64,000 nt of DNA from Dipetalonema caudispina (taxonomy: Eukaryota > Nematoda > Chromadorea > Rhabditida > Onchocercidae), in the NCBI GenBank assembly GCA_013365325.1, contig JABVXV010000147.1:62001-126000 (forward strand), read 5' to 3'. A program made the translations under genes and the position numbers. How positions within the stretch are numbered: position 1 is the stretch's first letter; each line of letters begins with the position of its first letter. Positions 1 through 13,500 of the stretch are shown here, in pieces. The notes below the pieces were generated by a model. That model saw nothing but the letters and a program-made list of their open reading frames with translations, did not search any database and was not told the DNA's origin.

Positions 1-71
1 GAGAGCAGTGCCAAGTGTTTGAGATGAAATTAGTATCTCATTAATGTGCAGTGAAATACTTTCATGTTTAG

Positions 72-3000
72 CATGCTAAGAGAATATACGGTAATGGAGA
101 TAGCACTAATTGATGACGTTGACAATCATTCCATCAGCGCATTTGCTTCACTTAAAGAGTACATTGAAGTAATTCAGGACAAATTCAAACCTGAGCACCA
201 CTCTTTTGCTTTATGGTGTCTTTTTTCTGTAAGTACCATCAACTTTCAAGTTTTTGTAATGATTGAATACTTCATTCCCTAAATTGCATAGCTCGGCAAT
301 ATTTTAATGGGCACAAGACAAGTGGAAATTGTTTATCTCAATTCCATATGGCTTGTCAAAGCTTACATGTGTCAGTAATTCATTATCCGATACTCATCAT
401 AAACTTAGTAAGCACTTTTAGGCTCATCTTATTAATCGACACACTGATGAAGCAATAAAATATGGTATAGAATTGGAGAAATATTTGCTATTTCCTGGTT
501 TTATTGCATCTTTTCTTGTGTTAGTTTTCTTTTGTTTATTTTCCTAACTTCTTTTTGACTTATTTTGAAGTAATGGGTTGATGCTTCGAGCTATGAAACA
601 GATTATATAAAGATTTTTAGCGAGAATGAATGTCCACTAAACGAATATATCGATACAGAAGATATTTTAAATTGCATAAGCAAAGTTGAAGAACGACTTA
701 ATGATGATCCCGAAAATTTTCGTTTATATTTAAACAATACTGAATTCTACCATCATTTGTTAGTGTTTTTCAATTTTTACTTTTCTTACTTTTTTGAATT
801 TACTGCTACTGACACTTTTTTTTAGCAGTTTATTATTATTATTATTTTTCATTTTTGCTTTTCTTTTTATTTTTATGCGTTATCACTTCGATTCTGATAC
901 AGAAATTTAGGATTAGTAAGATATTTATGCTCCTTTCAGGGGTCAATCCTCTATAATTGCTGTGTTGTTAATCTATCCCAATTTCTTCCATAGACTCGCT
1001 CAGTTCCATTGCTATTGTATCAGTTATTTCTATCACTGTTAGTATAACTATCACTCCACATGATTATTTCATATATTATCCGGTATTTCCGATCTTTCCT
1101 GCTATTTTCCTTTAGTTCGGTTATCTCTTAATATAAGGATGTAAATCAGTACGATTTTTTTCGTCTATCCATGATATTATATTAAAGTTTTTCATCACTG
1201 TTTTTTAGAATCACACAGTAATTTCCCACTAGTTAATATTTTGACCATTTTTTTCACAATTGTTATTCCTCATTTGTAAGAAAGGTTTGGCGATTGGTTT
1301 ATGCGATTTTCGAGTATAATATCACCGAACGGTTTTATTAATGTCCATCATCAAATAAACATTTGCCATCAGTTGATGGTTTTTTTGACTTTTGTTTTGG
1401 AATAATTTGTACTTAGTGTCTGTTCTTATTATTTCAATATTAATCTTCTCGTTCCTTTTTTAAGGCTCTTTTTTTTTAAAGTCCAACATCTTAGCCATAA
1501 CAAATTTTTTCTGTTAACTTTTCCATCAGTAATCAATGATTTCTTTTATCAGCTTGTCACTCGATAATCTTCCCCGTTTTTCATACTTGTTTTTTTTTTT
1601 CTGTTAATTTAGGCCAAAATTTCCTTTACTCATATCAATGTAATCAACCAGTTACTCCTCCCCTTTTTTATCAGTCTTTTTCATTTTAATTAAACCTATT
1701 TCATCATTTATTTCAAACAAAGTCAATCAATCCATATTAATACGTGATTTGCAGTTATTAAGTTCCTCTATTTTCTCATCTACTTTTTCTGACTCATTTT
1801 CAATTGTATCCAAGCAATACTGAACTGCTGGAATTAGCTCACGTGTTTGACATTATCATCTTCATTTGGTTTTTAGCTTAGTATTTGAATATTTTTCTAA
1901 TTGTTTTTGAACGGCTAACGAAAATAATGCTTTTTTTCACCTCAGTTGAAAGAATCCTAAATATTTATAAGGCCTAGATATAAATACAAATTGTTATATG
2001 TTTTGTTTTTCAAGTTCTTCGTAATTGATAAATGCTAGAATTGTTCACAATTTAGAGACTACAAAGAAGAAGCAAGCACATGTGCAAATTTAGCTATAAA
2101 ATACTGGCCAATTCATATCTTTCGAGGACGATTGGAACAACTGGTAAGAAATGCGGTCGTGTTGGAAGCCCTCATGGAAGCTGAACAGAAAGTCAAAAGT
2201 ATAAGAACCTGTACGGATATTGTTATCACTATTAATGTTTACTTGAAGTTTATCTGGAAAACATGAATGATATCTATATTCAGTTATCGAAATGGAGAGA
2301 GAATTGGAGAGAAAGTCAGACACAGACCCAAAAGCATTTGGTGATGTTGTGAAAAAGAGCAGCAGGCAAGAATATACCGGAAGACCTGAGTAAGTTTCGT
2401 ATATCCGTATATTTAATCACATTCTCATTTGTCCAATTCTACTCATCACCGCATTTCAAAATCGATCTTATTTGAAATGCTATTCTCTGGACCTTTAAAA
2501 ATTTCATTTGCACTTTTTAGCGTTTTTAATTAGGATGGGTATAATTCTTGAAAATATCATGAAATGTTTTGATATTTTCACTATAAGTAATTTTGGCCAT
2601 ACTATATAAAGAAGGAACAGATGATAAAGAGATAGATGGGTGGTGTTACTATTATAAATTCCACCCTATAATTGGGTAATTAATACAAAGTGTGTTGTTA
2701 TGAAATATAGTTTTCAATAGGTATTTTTTAAAATAAACCCCAATTCCCCATTTAATGATAACAATCTTACAATAATCATACAAGAATCTCATTACAAACA
2801 AATGAACGCAGTTTACTATCCCAAGTTTGATTTTCTATCGTATTCCTATCTAATCACTTTCAAAATGCTCGAGACAGAACCAAACCTTTCTTGTCATTCA
2901 CTCCATTTTGTATAGGTTTCAGAAAATGCCTACGATATAAGGCATTTCCTTCTATGTTCTAATCACATTATTACCTATCCTTCTACAAACATATTATAAT

Positions 3001-3216
3001 ATTCAGTCATCCTTCATTGTTGGAGTTTCGCTTGATTTGTCACTTCTAAAAACTTAACTGAGTCCATCGGAGAGATGAATATCTTCATTCGCCATATTAT
3101 TGTGCGTCATAGAAAATGAAAATTTTATTCCCAAACTGTAAAATATTTGCAGATACGGAGTAAAAATGTTGGGTCCATCGATTAAAAAAGTAATGTCAAA
3201 ACCAACAAATTCATAG
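72..3216 (+). CDS. 3' part of an unrecognised alpha-helical protein (partial at 5' end)
   Basis: Six exons can be joined with consistent phases: 72-228, 422-497, 602-758, 2056-2210, 2284-2389 and 3153-3216, giving about 237 residues that end in ...KKVMSKPTNS and a TAG at 3214-3216. Acceptors are tttag, ttttag, aacag, tttag, ttcag and tgcag; donors include GTAAGT, GTTAGT and GTAAGT. The protein is charged and helical, with motifs such as NRHTDEAIKYGIELEKY and YWPIHIFRGRLEQL, then a coiled-coil-like stretch (ALMEAEQKVKS, MERELERKSD). I see no signal peptide or membrane span. The acceptor before 72 implies more exons left of the window. I do not recognise the family. The 497/602 and 2210/2284 junctions rest on weaker splice sites, so the middle of the model may be off by a few residues. 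Confidence 0.62.
759..2055 (+). other. Intron of the left-edge gene, 1.3 kb
   Basis: T/C-rich intronic sequence with many short T-runs between the exon ending at 758 (donor GTTAGTG) and the exon starting at 2056. I find no convincing exon, RNA gene or repeat in it. Confidence 0.5.
2390..3152 (+). other. Intron of the left-edge gene, 0.76 kb
   Basis: Bounded by a consensus GTAAGT donor at 2390 and a tgcag acceptor at 3148-3152. AT-rich, with nothing recognisable inside. Confidence 0.5.
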
Positions 3217-3846
3217 ATAGAACATTCTTCAAATGCGACATTCTGAAGATCCAAGCAAACACGAATGTGTCCCAGAAGAAAGTTCAGATGTAGGTGATGA
3301 TGATTCAGCTGAATAGAATAATCAAAAAATATTAATTTTTGGAAGTTTTTCTATTGAATACTTGTTTAATTATGAAACTATTACTATAAGGAAATTTGTT
3401 TGGCAGCATAGCTGCAGTTAGTTCATGTATTTAATAGTTGATATATGCATGCTAGCAAATTGATGAAGTTGCCATTTTTTGAGAAAACGGCAATAATCCT
3501 TGTATCTTTTTAGCCTGAAAAGTAATTTGGATTGAATAAATTTTCTAAAAATTTCGAAATAATTGAACTATTGTTTGCAAAAAAATGCTAAGCAGGTTGA
3601 CGAATGTTTTGATTTCAGTTATTGTAAAAGAAATAGTATCTATCTTTAGCAGTGTGTGTTTTGTTCTATTAATTTATGTCAGGAAATTACATTTTTGTTG
3701 GTATTATCAGCTGTTTTGATTTTACTGTGGCGTTATTATTTCTTGAAATATTCAGTCCAAAGATAAATGAGAAGTACTAAAAGCGTGCACACTGTTTCAT
3801 TCACCAAGGATATTCACTATTTTACAGATCAAAATTCTTATGGAAT

Positions 3847-3866
3847 AAAAAAAAAAAAAAAAAAAA
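3847..3866 (+). repeat. Poly(A) tract, 20 A
   Basis: Uninterrupted run of A read directly from the sequence, in the intergenic region. It could be a simple-sequence tract or the tail scar of an old retroposition; no element is recognisable beside it. Confidence 0.9.
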
Positions 3867-4460
3867 CTTGGCAAACAATCTAAGCAAGTTTAAAAAGGGT
3901 ATTTTACCACTATTAAAGTTCCTGGAATGGGAAAGGAATTATTTTGATATCTGGGAAATATTCAAATCAATGTTCATTTTTATATAATATATAGAAATGA
4001 ATAATGAAAAGTCTCAGTTCGAAGACGAAGTCTAATGAAAACTAAGCATCAAATCAGTCATTTCAAATTTACTGCAAATTCATTAATTCCCTCCTAAAAA
4101 AGTGATGCAGTTGAACTCTCAATTTACTCGACCCCACTGGACTACTATCGCTTAGAAATTGTGCCACCGCAAAGTGGAAGATGTTGGAAGGGGAAAGTAT
4201 ACGTATGCGAATATACGTATTTCTTTTGCGTGTCGACAATAACAACTGACGTTCGTGTGCGTGGTAGTTTGATATGTCAAGATTTATGTTTGACCCGTGG
4301 TTGTAAGTGTCTATTTCAACCGTGGAATGATTCGATGCTTATAAAACTATACGTAGATCTTCTAGAGAAAACTTCAAATGCGACCCTAAATTTGGCTGTT
4401 GATCAGTTTGCTTTCTCTTCAATCTTTTCTATCAATTTAGGTTACTACATTTGTCGTATT

Positions 4461-4466
4461 TTTCAG
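4461..4466 (+). promoter_or_regulatory. Candidate trans-splice acceptor upstream of the LRP5/6-like start
   Basis: The sequence gtatttttcag ends at 4466, about 50 bases upstream of the chosen ATG at 4518, with no obvious upstream 5' exon. This is the usual position and form of a spliced-leader acceptor in nematodes. It could equally be an ordinary cis acceptor for an unseen 5' exon. Confidence 0.4.
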
Positions 4467-4500
4467 TTTCCAGCTTTAATAACTCAACACAGTGAGTTTC

Positions 4501-4521
4501 ATGGCCGATGAAATGATATGA
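4501..4521 (+). promoter_or_regulatory. Six-codon upstream ORF overlapping the receptor start codon
   Basis: ATG at 4501 opens a frame of six codons (MADEMI) that stops at TGA 4519-4521. The receptor ATG is 4518-4520, so stop and start overlap as ATGA. If the mRNA begins at the 4466 acceptor the uORF is included, which could permit termination-reinitiation control. The main ATG itself lies in a plain AT context. Confidence 0.4.
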
Positions 4522-7500
4522 AAGCAAATCTTTTTGCCATCGTTCTGTGTTATGCTCTTATCGAACGAGGTTATTTATTATTCCTTCTAAGAGATTTAAC
4601 TTACTTTAAACTATTGTGAGGACCCGAATGGGAAATGCAACCGTTCATTAATTATTCACATTTGAGTTCCTTCTTCCACTTTAGTTCTATTACACTGTAA
4701 GAACGAAACACCAAACTGTAGTGCTTGAAGAACAAAGCATAATTTTGTTGCATTAAAAGCAAAATGCTTATTTATCAGATTTATCAGAAATATTATTATA
4801 TCAGGTGGGAATTTTTGTATTTTTTAGCAGTTTCAACAAAAGTCCCAGTATTAGCTCGACAGCGGAAGACTATCACACGACTAACACTGGACGTCGATAA
4901 AACTACAATAACGTCAGCGACGGAAATTGTTTCTGATATTGATGAATCGTTTCCTGTTCTCATAGCGTTGGATGTTGGCAGAGTTCGAATTTATTACATT
5001 TCTGAAAATCAGCTGGAGGGAAGACGTAATTTATATAGTTATACCATTCGTTATTGCGGTAATACCTAAAATTTGATACTGGTCTCTTTGTCAGTTAACC
5101 AAGTATGTATGTGATGTCACTTTCTCTGTTCGTAGCATTAATTGCGTTAGCTATTTCGATTATTAGTTGATGAAGAGAAAGTTTGAGAGTTCTATTTCAT
5201 CCAATACTTTAATGTTCTACGATGTACGTTCCACTCGACGAAAATTTCTCTTTGTACTAGTTTGAATAACGCAAAAAAAAAAAAAAGAACCATCGCATTC
5301 CACTGCCTAATACTTATTAATTTGCATTGTTATTTTACTAGTTTTTACAGTGGGAAATATATTTCGAAAATATTTGATCTCGAGCTATAAGTATTACAAA
5401 CCAACGTCAAACTGTAACTGTAAAAAATCCGTACTGCAGAACATCTTGGCCTACATGGAAAGCTGGCTGCGTTCATCTAGTGGTAACATCCGCGTGATTG
5501 CTTTAGATGATAATGGCACAGTTCCATCATATATACATCGCAGTAGTGGTGTTGCCGAAGAAACAGTCACTTCACTTGCTATCGACTGGGTAACTGGCAA
5601 ACTGTATGTATTTCTCTAAACTTTTTTTTGTATTTGGTGTATCTTGAAGGGGGAAAAGTAGTCTGCTTGTTATACGTTGGTATCAACATTTTCCACGACA
5701 GCAAATTGCAATATCAGAAAAGAAATATTTGAAAAATGTTCAACTAGCTGAGCTTTGGGCTCAAAATATCTTTTCCATATGTCGAATACCTTTTTTTAAA
5801 CTTGATTTCTTGTTCCATTTCAAAGACCTTGCCGTATGAATGAATTCTTGTAGAATGCTTATGTCTGCAAGTTAACCTAAATTTTTCATATTATATACTG
5901 TTAATTTTTAGTTAGGCATGAATCTAAGCTATGCTTTCGAAGCTTGTACTTTGTGGCGCTTGTTCCACTTTCAAAAAAGTTTTTGGGAAATAGAAAGGCA
6001 TGAGCAACTACTTTTGATAAAAAATAGTCTGTAAAGTATACTTTTTATAAATCACTACAAGATTTTTTTTTATAAATATAGTAGATAAGGCATTTTCCAG
6101 AGTAGTCACAATCAGGAAAATGGGCTTGTGAAAGTTGGTAGAACTAGAGTACGTTGGTAACAATTATGCATACATTAAAAAGTTGTCAAGTGATGAAAGC
6201 AAGATTTTTTTTATGGAAACATTTTTAAGATACGTCGGTGTTGAAACAGCTAGTATACATAATGCTGGACGCATTGAAGTATGTCCTTTGGATGGCCAAA
6301 CTAGTTGTGCCATTGCATTACATTCCAGTTTTGAAAATCAGAATTCTCGAGTCGATGCTCTTCACTCTGTTGTGCTTGATCCAGTTGATGGGTAATATTT
6401 TTGTTCTATTTTATCACTGTACAAAGTACTAGAAAATCAAATTTGTTTCAAGAACTACCGCATACTTAGTACTCTCAGCTCACTTGAGTTCCTGCTGATC
6501 CAATTCACTTCGTTTTTAAATCCAGATGGTTTCATTGTAATTTTGTTTAAATTTATCATTTCCGTATTTCTAACTTCTTGACAGCTATATGTACTGGCTG
6601 AATCGTGTGCATAAACGTATCGAGCGAGCATGGATGGATGGTCGACATCATGATCCTCACTGTTTCAAGGATGACACCTCTGATGTGGTTGCTACATCTG
6701 CTCTTACACTTGAACAGGTGAATCCACTTTTCAAATTCTGTGATTATAAATGTTGTCAAAGAAATTATTTCATATAGTTTTCTAATAACTAGTTGCTGTA
6801 GACTGGTTTTTCTGGTATAAGGAATAAACAGAGTTGGTCTGGTCATTCATTTTAGCACACCTGTTGATAGTAGGGTCATCTCAAATTAGAAGAGAAGTAC
6901 TGATCTGATGAAAGAGGTTATGGTCCTAGTTGTAGTCATGTTCACTGTAGGTCATTTGAATGAGAGATGAAATTGTCAAAGTGTTATTCGCTCATCAGAA
7001 TGCCTACAGCTCTGGATAAAAATTGCCTGTCGATCTCAAGTTTTTCATTTTTTTAAAATTCAAACATTTTTAAGGCAAGTCGAATGTTATACTATGTTCG
7101 TACTCGGACATCACTGGATGACTCACAAATTTGGAGCTGTTCATTATATGATCGTGAATCGTGCCGAGCAGTTGCCAGTAAAGTCAACGCCTTCTACCTC
7201 GATGTTTTCAGTGTAGGTAGTTGGTTCGAAAATCGTTTCAGTCTTGTATGGAAATCTTTGGTTATGAAATCATGCAGACATAAGCTGTATAAATTTTCTG
7301 TGATTGAATTTTTTTTCGCCAGTACTTTGGAGCTGTAAAATTTTGGCCTTTCCTATGTCTCCGGTTCAATAAAAAGATAATTAAGGATTACTTGATATGG
7401 ACATCAGTGACAAATCAGAACTCCGGCATAACAGTATGTGAGAAAGCGGACTGTGATCGTACAACTCGTGAAGTGATTAATTCAAGTGGTGTTGAAGCTC

Positions 7501-10500
7501 TTATTGTTTCCGATGAACAGGTTCAACCTCTGAGTAAGTTTCTGTATACTACTATCTAAATCGGTTCAGTGCTTACCTGTGCTGTGAGAATGATTTGTTT
7601 GAAGTCCTTAATGATATTGGTATGAAGATATCGATGTGGTCTCCAAAAAACTTCGGAGTGTCAACTTATTCTGTTAGAAATTTTTCTTTCTTTCATTTCA
7701 GGGCAATCGTTGAATCCTTGTGAATCAAAAAACGGTGGCTGTTCACACATTTGCGTACTGATTCCTGGTGCACCGTGGCGATCTTGCTTATGCCCGGTGG
7801 GAGTGCGTCTTCTTCAAGATCGCTTAACTTGTTCACCTAATGGTGACTGATAATTTATTTTTGAGGCTCATTAAACGAATTGATGACAATAATTTACATT
7901 TATGAGTGATAAGTTTTGGAATAATTCTGTAATATCTTGGTAGCTGAAAACGCTGCATTATGATCTGGGCTACATTTTTACCTGACATTAAAGCATCTCA
8001 AAAATCTCAGCCTTTTTTGTGGGGTTGATGAGATTATATGGTTTCATTCTTTCTCTTTCAGATTTTTGTTTGCTTTGATGCAAATCATGTTAGAAAATAT
8101 TCGGAACTGCTAATTTTAGTTTCTACTGCTCTTGAAATTTCAGGAATAGAACGGTTGTTATATGTGGCGACTACGTCAGGCTTGATTTTTATTTCGCTAG
8201 ATACAGCACATCATACACCTTTACCACTTCCAAATGCGGCTTCTGAAATACGTGAGACTAAAGTTGTGCATATCGATTTTGACCCAATTGACAAGAAGTT
8301 ATTCTTGATTGATGGAGACATGGGTGTTATTCGTAGATGTAATCCAGATGGCACAGAAATGGAGGTTATTTCTTTCTATGGTGGAATTGTTTTAGATTGA
8401 ACAAATGTATTTTGGATAACGTTTATTTTGGTTTTCGGCTACTGCTGAAGAACGTTGATGTTTTATGTTTCCAGATTTTTGTCAAAGACTCCGATAAACT
8501 AGTTTCCGATGCTCTGGCTGTTGATTGGTTGAATCGTAATCTATATTGGTTAGATAGTAACGTTGCACAAATCAAGGTTGTTGATGCGCTTCTTTTCTAG
8601 TGACCATCTGTTCGTACTTTGAAAATCTTCTGTAGCAATTAGAAGAAATTCAAGTATCTTTTAAATAAATCTGTTCACTTTACCTGTCATTTAGACCATC
8701 GGTAATTTGTACTGACTGCTGCCAGTAGTCTCTTTTCTATTTACTTTACTTGAAGAGTTATCTACCATATTTCAACACTGTTTGATTCCTGCCATTTTCA
8801 TTTCATGAAGTTTATGGGTCTCTTTTGTTGATGGTTTTCTCATCCTGGCCAATTTTAACTATGCTATGTTTAAAACTGCATAAAAAAATTTTTTCTTTGT
8901 ATTTAGATACAAAGCTTATCTAGCAAAGGACGACAGATAGTAATATCGCATGGATTGAAACAACCACGTGGTTTAGCTTTGGATCCAGATGGTGGCTATA
9001 TGTTTTTTTCAGACTGGCACGAAAGCACGAGTCGTATTGAGAAAGCATGGCTGGATGGCTCGCATAGACGAGTACTTGTATGTTTATATTCTGTTTCAGT
9101 AATTTCGTTCTTTGGTTAGTATTTCTGTTATTTCTGTTATACATTAGCATCTTAGATCATTTACATAAAGAACAATATAAATGTTCAGGTTTCGCTGGAG
9201 AAAGATGCTTGGCCAAATGGAATTGTGGTTGATCCAAGGCATAAACGGTTATATTGGGCAGAAGGAAGTCGATCATTCATTAAATCGGTAGCTCTTGACG
9301 GGAAGTTGGATGTTCAAGTTTTCTCAGAAAGTGTGAACCATCCCTATTCGCTCACAATATTAGGTTGTTTCATTGTGTTCATTTTTCTATATTCAGAAAA
9401 TTTTGGATCCTCAACGCAATGATATCATATTATTTTACCACCCGAAACATGGGATTTCTGTTTTAACCGAGTATGGCGATCACAGTATTGTACCCAAGAC
9501 CTCTGAATAAAAAATCTGGATCTTTTTAATTAATCGAGGAACTAATAAAGAGTTGAAGTTATAAAGGTTTCAAAATAACAAAAGGTGTATTTATTGAACT
9601 TGATAAGATTATCATTTGCAGGTAACTTCTTATATTGCAATTCGCTGTATGGTCGCAAGATATCAGCGTTTCGTGTACCTCGACACAATGAGTCTTCCCT
9701 CGATGTACAGTTATCTGTAGTATCTGATTCTGTTATTTTTGGTCAGATGGGTATTCGAGCGGTTAGTCTGAATCATATCCCAGAGGGTATTTCTCCATGT
9801 CAGACAAATAATGGTGGATGTTCGCATATTTGTGTCAAGCTGTGAGTTTGTGAATTCGAATATAATTTTGAAACAATGCAAGTTTGTTATGGATTTCTGT
9901 GAAACATTTGCTTTTATCATATTTATTAGGAAATAAAACACCACTGAAATCTGTCAGAAGGACGATACCGACAAACCTTCGAAGTTAATTTGATTGAACT
10001 ACTTTGATTGGGTGATCAAATTAAAGGACTGTTTTCTAAACAGCTGATGAATGATATGTTTTTGCAGACCAGATGGTGGAAGAAGCTGTGTTTGTCCAGT
10101 AGGCTATGAGTTGCAAGCGGACAATACAACATGCATTATGCCCGCTGCATTTCTCATCTACACTCAAAGCCCTGCAGTGAACACAGCTAATAGCATCATG
10201 AGAATTTCTTTGGAGGCAGCTCCAGCTAATAATCACCGTATCAATATCGCTGATATGACTTCAGCTCCAGTTAGCGTTGATATTAACCAGGTAGTTGACT
10301 CAGTTTTTTACTTTTTATAAGTAACACAACTTTGTCTGAACGTGATGCTCCACATGGTGGTGATGTGACTGATCACCGAACATGACCGATCCCGAATGGG
10401 TTTTACGACTTCAGTTACTATTTTATTATTGTTGCTTAAGGCATTTGTAAAGTTTTTCATGTTTTGCTTTCATAGGTTTCATTCGTGGAATTATGTTAGT

Positions 10501-13500
10501 GTCGCAATTTTTCCTTTAGAATTCCCAGAGAATTTTTTGGTCATCAGAAGGACGTGGTCGTTCGATTCGTTCACTACTTCGTAGCGCTTTTTTTAACGGT
10601 TCTGGTTTGGAAACTGTGTACGAAGGAAATGCAGTGAATTATATTGCGGTGGATTGGATCACTTCAAATATTTATTGGTTAGGCTCGAAATATGTTGATT
10701 TTAACATTAAACAGGAGTAATTTCTGTGCATAACCTTTCTCATTATTCATGAAGATTAGCTTATTCATGGAGATTAGCCATCTTTGAAGTGAATTTCGAT
10801 GTTATTAGGTTATACGCTTACTTCCCAAAATTTTATTCATTATGTCATACAGGCATCTGAACTAATTGCACAAGAGATATAAAAATTTGACATACGGTCA
10901 AAATGTCCAAGGGCTTTCGAGTTTTTTCTAAAAATCACTTCCGTTCAAAGCTCCTGTTTGTAATAGTTATACACGGCTAGGTACGAAGTAGATAATACTT
11001 CGAAGAAACAAAAAAAAAAAAAAGAAAAATAGAAATAAGAAAATATTGGCCTTTCTGTTTGCACCTTACATCTCTTCCCCACTATAATTATAGTCGTTTT
11101 AAGGTGTAATATGGAACAGCGTCGAATTGAAATGGTTCGTGGCGACGGACGTCGTCATCGTACAATTGCGTGGGAAAATATCGATCCTCGGTATTTAGTT
11201 ATCCATCCGCTTCAACGATTTCTTGTTTTTGTTAATTATTACAACCGGCAGAAAATAACTATAAATGTAAGTGCAATTTTCGTTTCATAATTTTCATTTT
11301 GATTGACAAAACGCCCAAATTTAATGCATTCATTTCAGAATTGTGTTTTGTGGGATCGAGCTGTCTTTTTTTAACTTACTTTTTCCTTAGTGTTGCACTG
11401 TGAGACTCATGTCGTCTTTTTGCAGATTGCCCATTTAGAAATATTCTTTTGAAGATGGTTTGATTAAGACCATCTTTAAGTTTCTTGTTTTGTATTTTAT
11501 GAAGTATTGTATAATTAGAAGATACCTCTCCATGGCGAGCAATCAGGAGGCCAAGTTATTGTTCAACAGCTGGACACAGTTAATGCACTTGCGATTGATT
11601 TTGATTCTGAATTGCTGGTATGGTCAGAACTGGACGAACGAGGTGGCGGAGTTTCCATTTGTGACTTCACTGGTTTGTTTTTCATCTTCCCAGATAAAGA
11701 TGTACATTTTTGGATTCTTGATTTAGTGAACCTAATATCATCTAATATCGATTCAATCTGAGGTGCTAAGCCAGTTGATTCCGTGCTTCAATGAGCTGTG
11801 ATGTACGTTTGTGGTACCAAAAAATTTTTTTTTCTACATCGTCGACGGACAGTGTACTCTCGTAGCCTTCTGGCAGCATCAGCTGATACTGAAAAAGCTT
11901 CCTCAGTGAAATTTTTAATGCAAGTCAGATTTCCATAGTCGAGTGACGAAGATGCTTTTTTGTAAACGCAACTGCGACACAGCAAGTGTTTCTTTGACTT
12001 AAATCTTTTGGATAATAAGATGTTGTGAAAAAAAAAAGGAAAGTCGCTCAAGTTTTCACAACAAGTTGTATGTGTATTTAAATCTATAACAAATATCATT
12101 GTTTTCATTGCTGTTAAGACACACTGTTAATATAAATTTTGATATCACCATGTTTCAAGCATGTCTCTAGAAAATGAATTTTGCGAAGCAAAAATTCAAG
12201 TCATTTACAGGGAGAAGTCGTGCTCGTTTAATATATAGTGAGCAGTTATTACCTGTTGCATTAACTGTCTATAATCGACGAATATACATTGCCAATATGA
12301 ACAGCAATACTATTGATCTATACAGCGGCCATACACTAACAGTTTTACATGATGGTGTCAGCCATGTTACGAATCTTGCTGTTGCACATGCACAGATAAA
12401 TAAAGGTGGGTGATTTATTTGTTACTAGTTAGTTAAACAACTTGGCCTTGTTCAGCGCGTATGAGCTGGCTCAGTACTCCTGTTGATTATGGAGTGATGA
12501 GACGGAATTGTTAAAGAGACAACACAGGAAAACTAGGGTACTTGAATAGATGTACATCGTACTGTCAAAGCTGTTTATTTATTCTTTTCCTATGGATTAA
12601 CTATCCTGTCCAGGCTGGAATGGTTGTGTTCAAAACAATGGTGGCTGTACTGATATATGCGTGGCAGTCGGCGGTAGTTTATACAACGCAAGTGCCAAAT
12701 GTTTTTGTGAGGACCACTTTACGTTTGATCACGTTGGAAGAAAGTGCTTGCGTAAGTTATTTTTTATTAAGATTTGTTTGTAAAAATTAATATCCAGGAA
12801 GATAATAAGAAGAATAGAGCTCATATTCTGGAGCTCATATTTTAAAAGAATAGAGCTCATATTTTAAAATACTGCTTTATTTTAGCACCAAAACACTTTC
12901 TGTTGGTCGCCATTCGAGGTCGTTTCATACGTTTCAATTTGAGACAAGCGGTTACCGGTGACATATTTTGGAAAGATGTACGCCTTCATATTTGGAATTT
13001 TCTAGCAGAATCGGATTTTCAAATTTTATGATTTAGTGTAATTTCAGGACCCTTATTCAATTCTCTCAGTGACAAATGTTGGTACGCCTGTTTCAGTGGG
13101 TGTTGATTTATTTTCTGCAAATCGTTCGATTTATTGGATTGATTCTAATGATGACAAAGTTATTAAACGGTCATCAGATTTATCACATTCCATGGTATGT
13201 ACTTTTGTCACTCATTGCACTTCTAAAGTTACTGAAGGGTTAAAAGTACGTTATCAAAAATTGAGTATTTTGTAACTCGTATTATTTTCGCAAAAGTACC
13301 AATAATTATTTTTAGACGCAAACAATTACATTATCGAGACGTTCGAATTGTGCAATACTCTTCCATTTAGCAGTTGATGAAGTCGGTCGACAATTGTTTG
13401 TTTCATGTGCAGAACATGGACTCAGTCATGCATCATCCATTCATGTCTGGCGTATAAAGGTACTTCATATTTTCAAGTTTAATGTTAAGTTCTTATAAGA

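Larger units (their letters stand above)
3217..4517. other. Intergenic region, including 3' UTR of the left gene and 5' region of the LRP5/6-like gene
   Basis: Holds a run of 20 A residues at 3847-3866 and otherwise AT-rich sequence. A frame is open from about 4161 to 4511, but it ends before the receptor's signal peptide and shows no family features. The last 50 bases contain a pyrimidine-rich acceptor (4461-4466) and a short upstream reading frame, described separately. Confidence 0.5.

Noticed and set aside
4161..4511. 116-codon open frame just upstream of the LRP5/6-like gene
   Set aside because: It lacks an ATG at its start, shows no family motif, and ends before the signal-peptide ATG at 4518. 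The acceptor at 4466 inside it argues that most of it is outside the mRNA.
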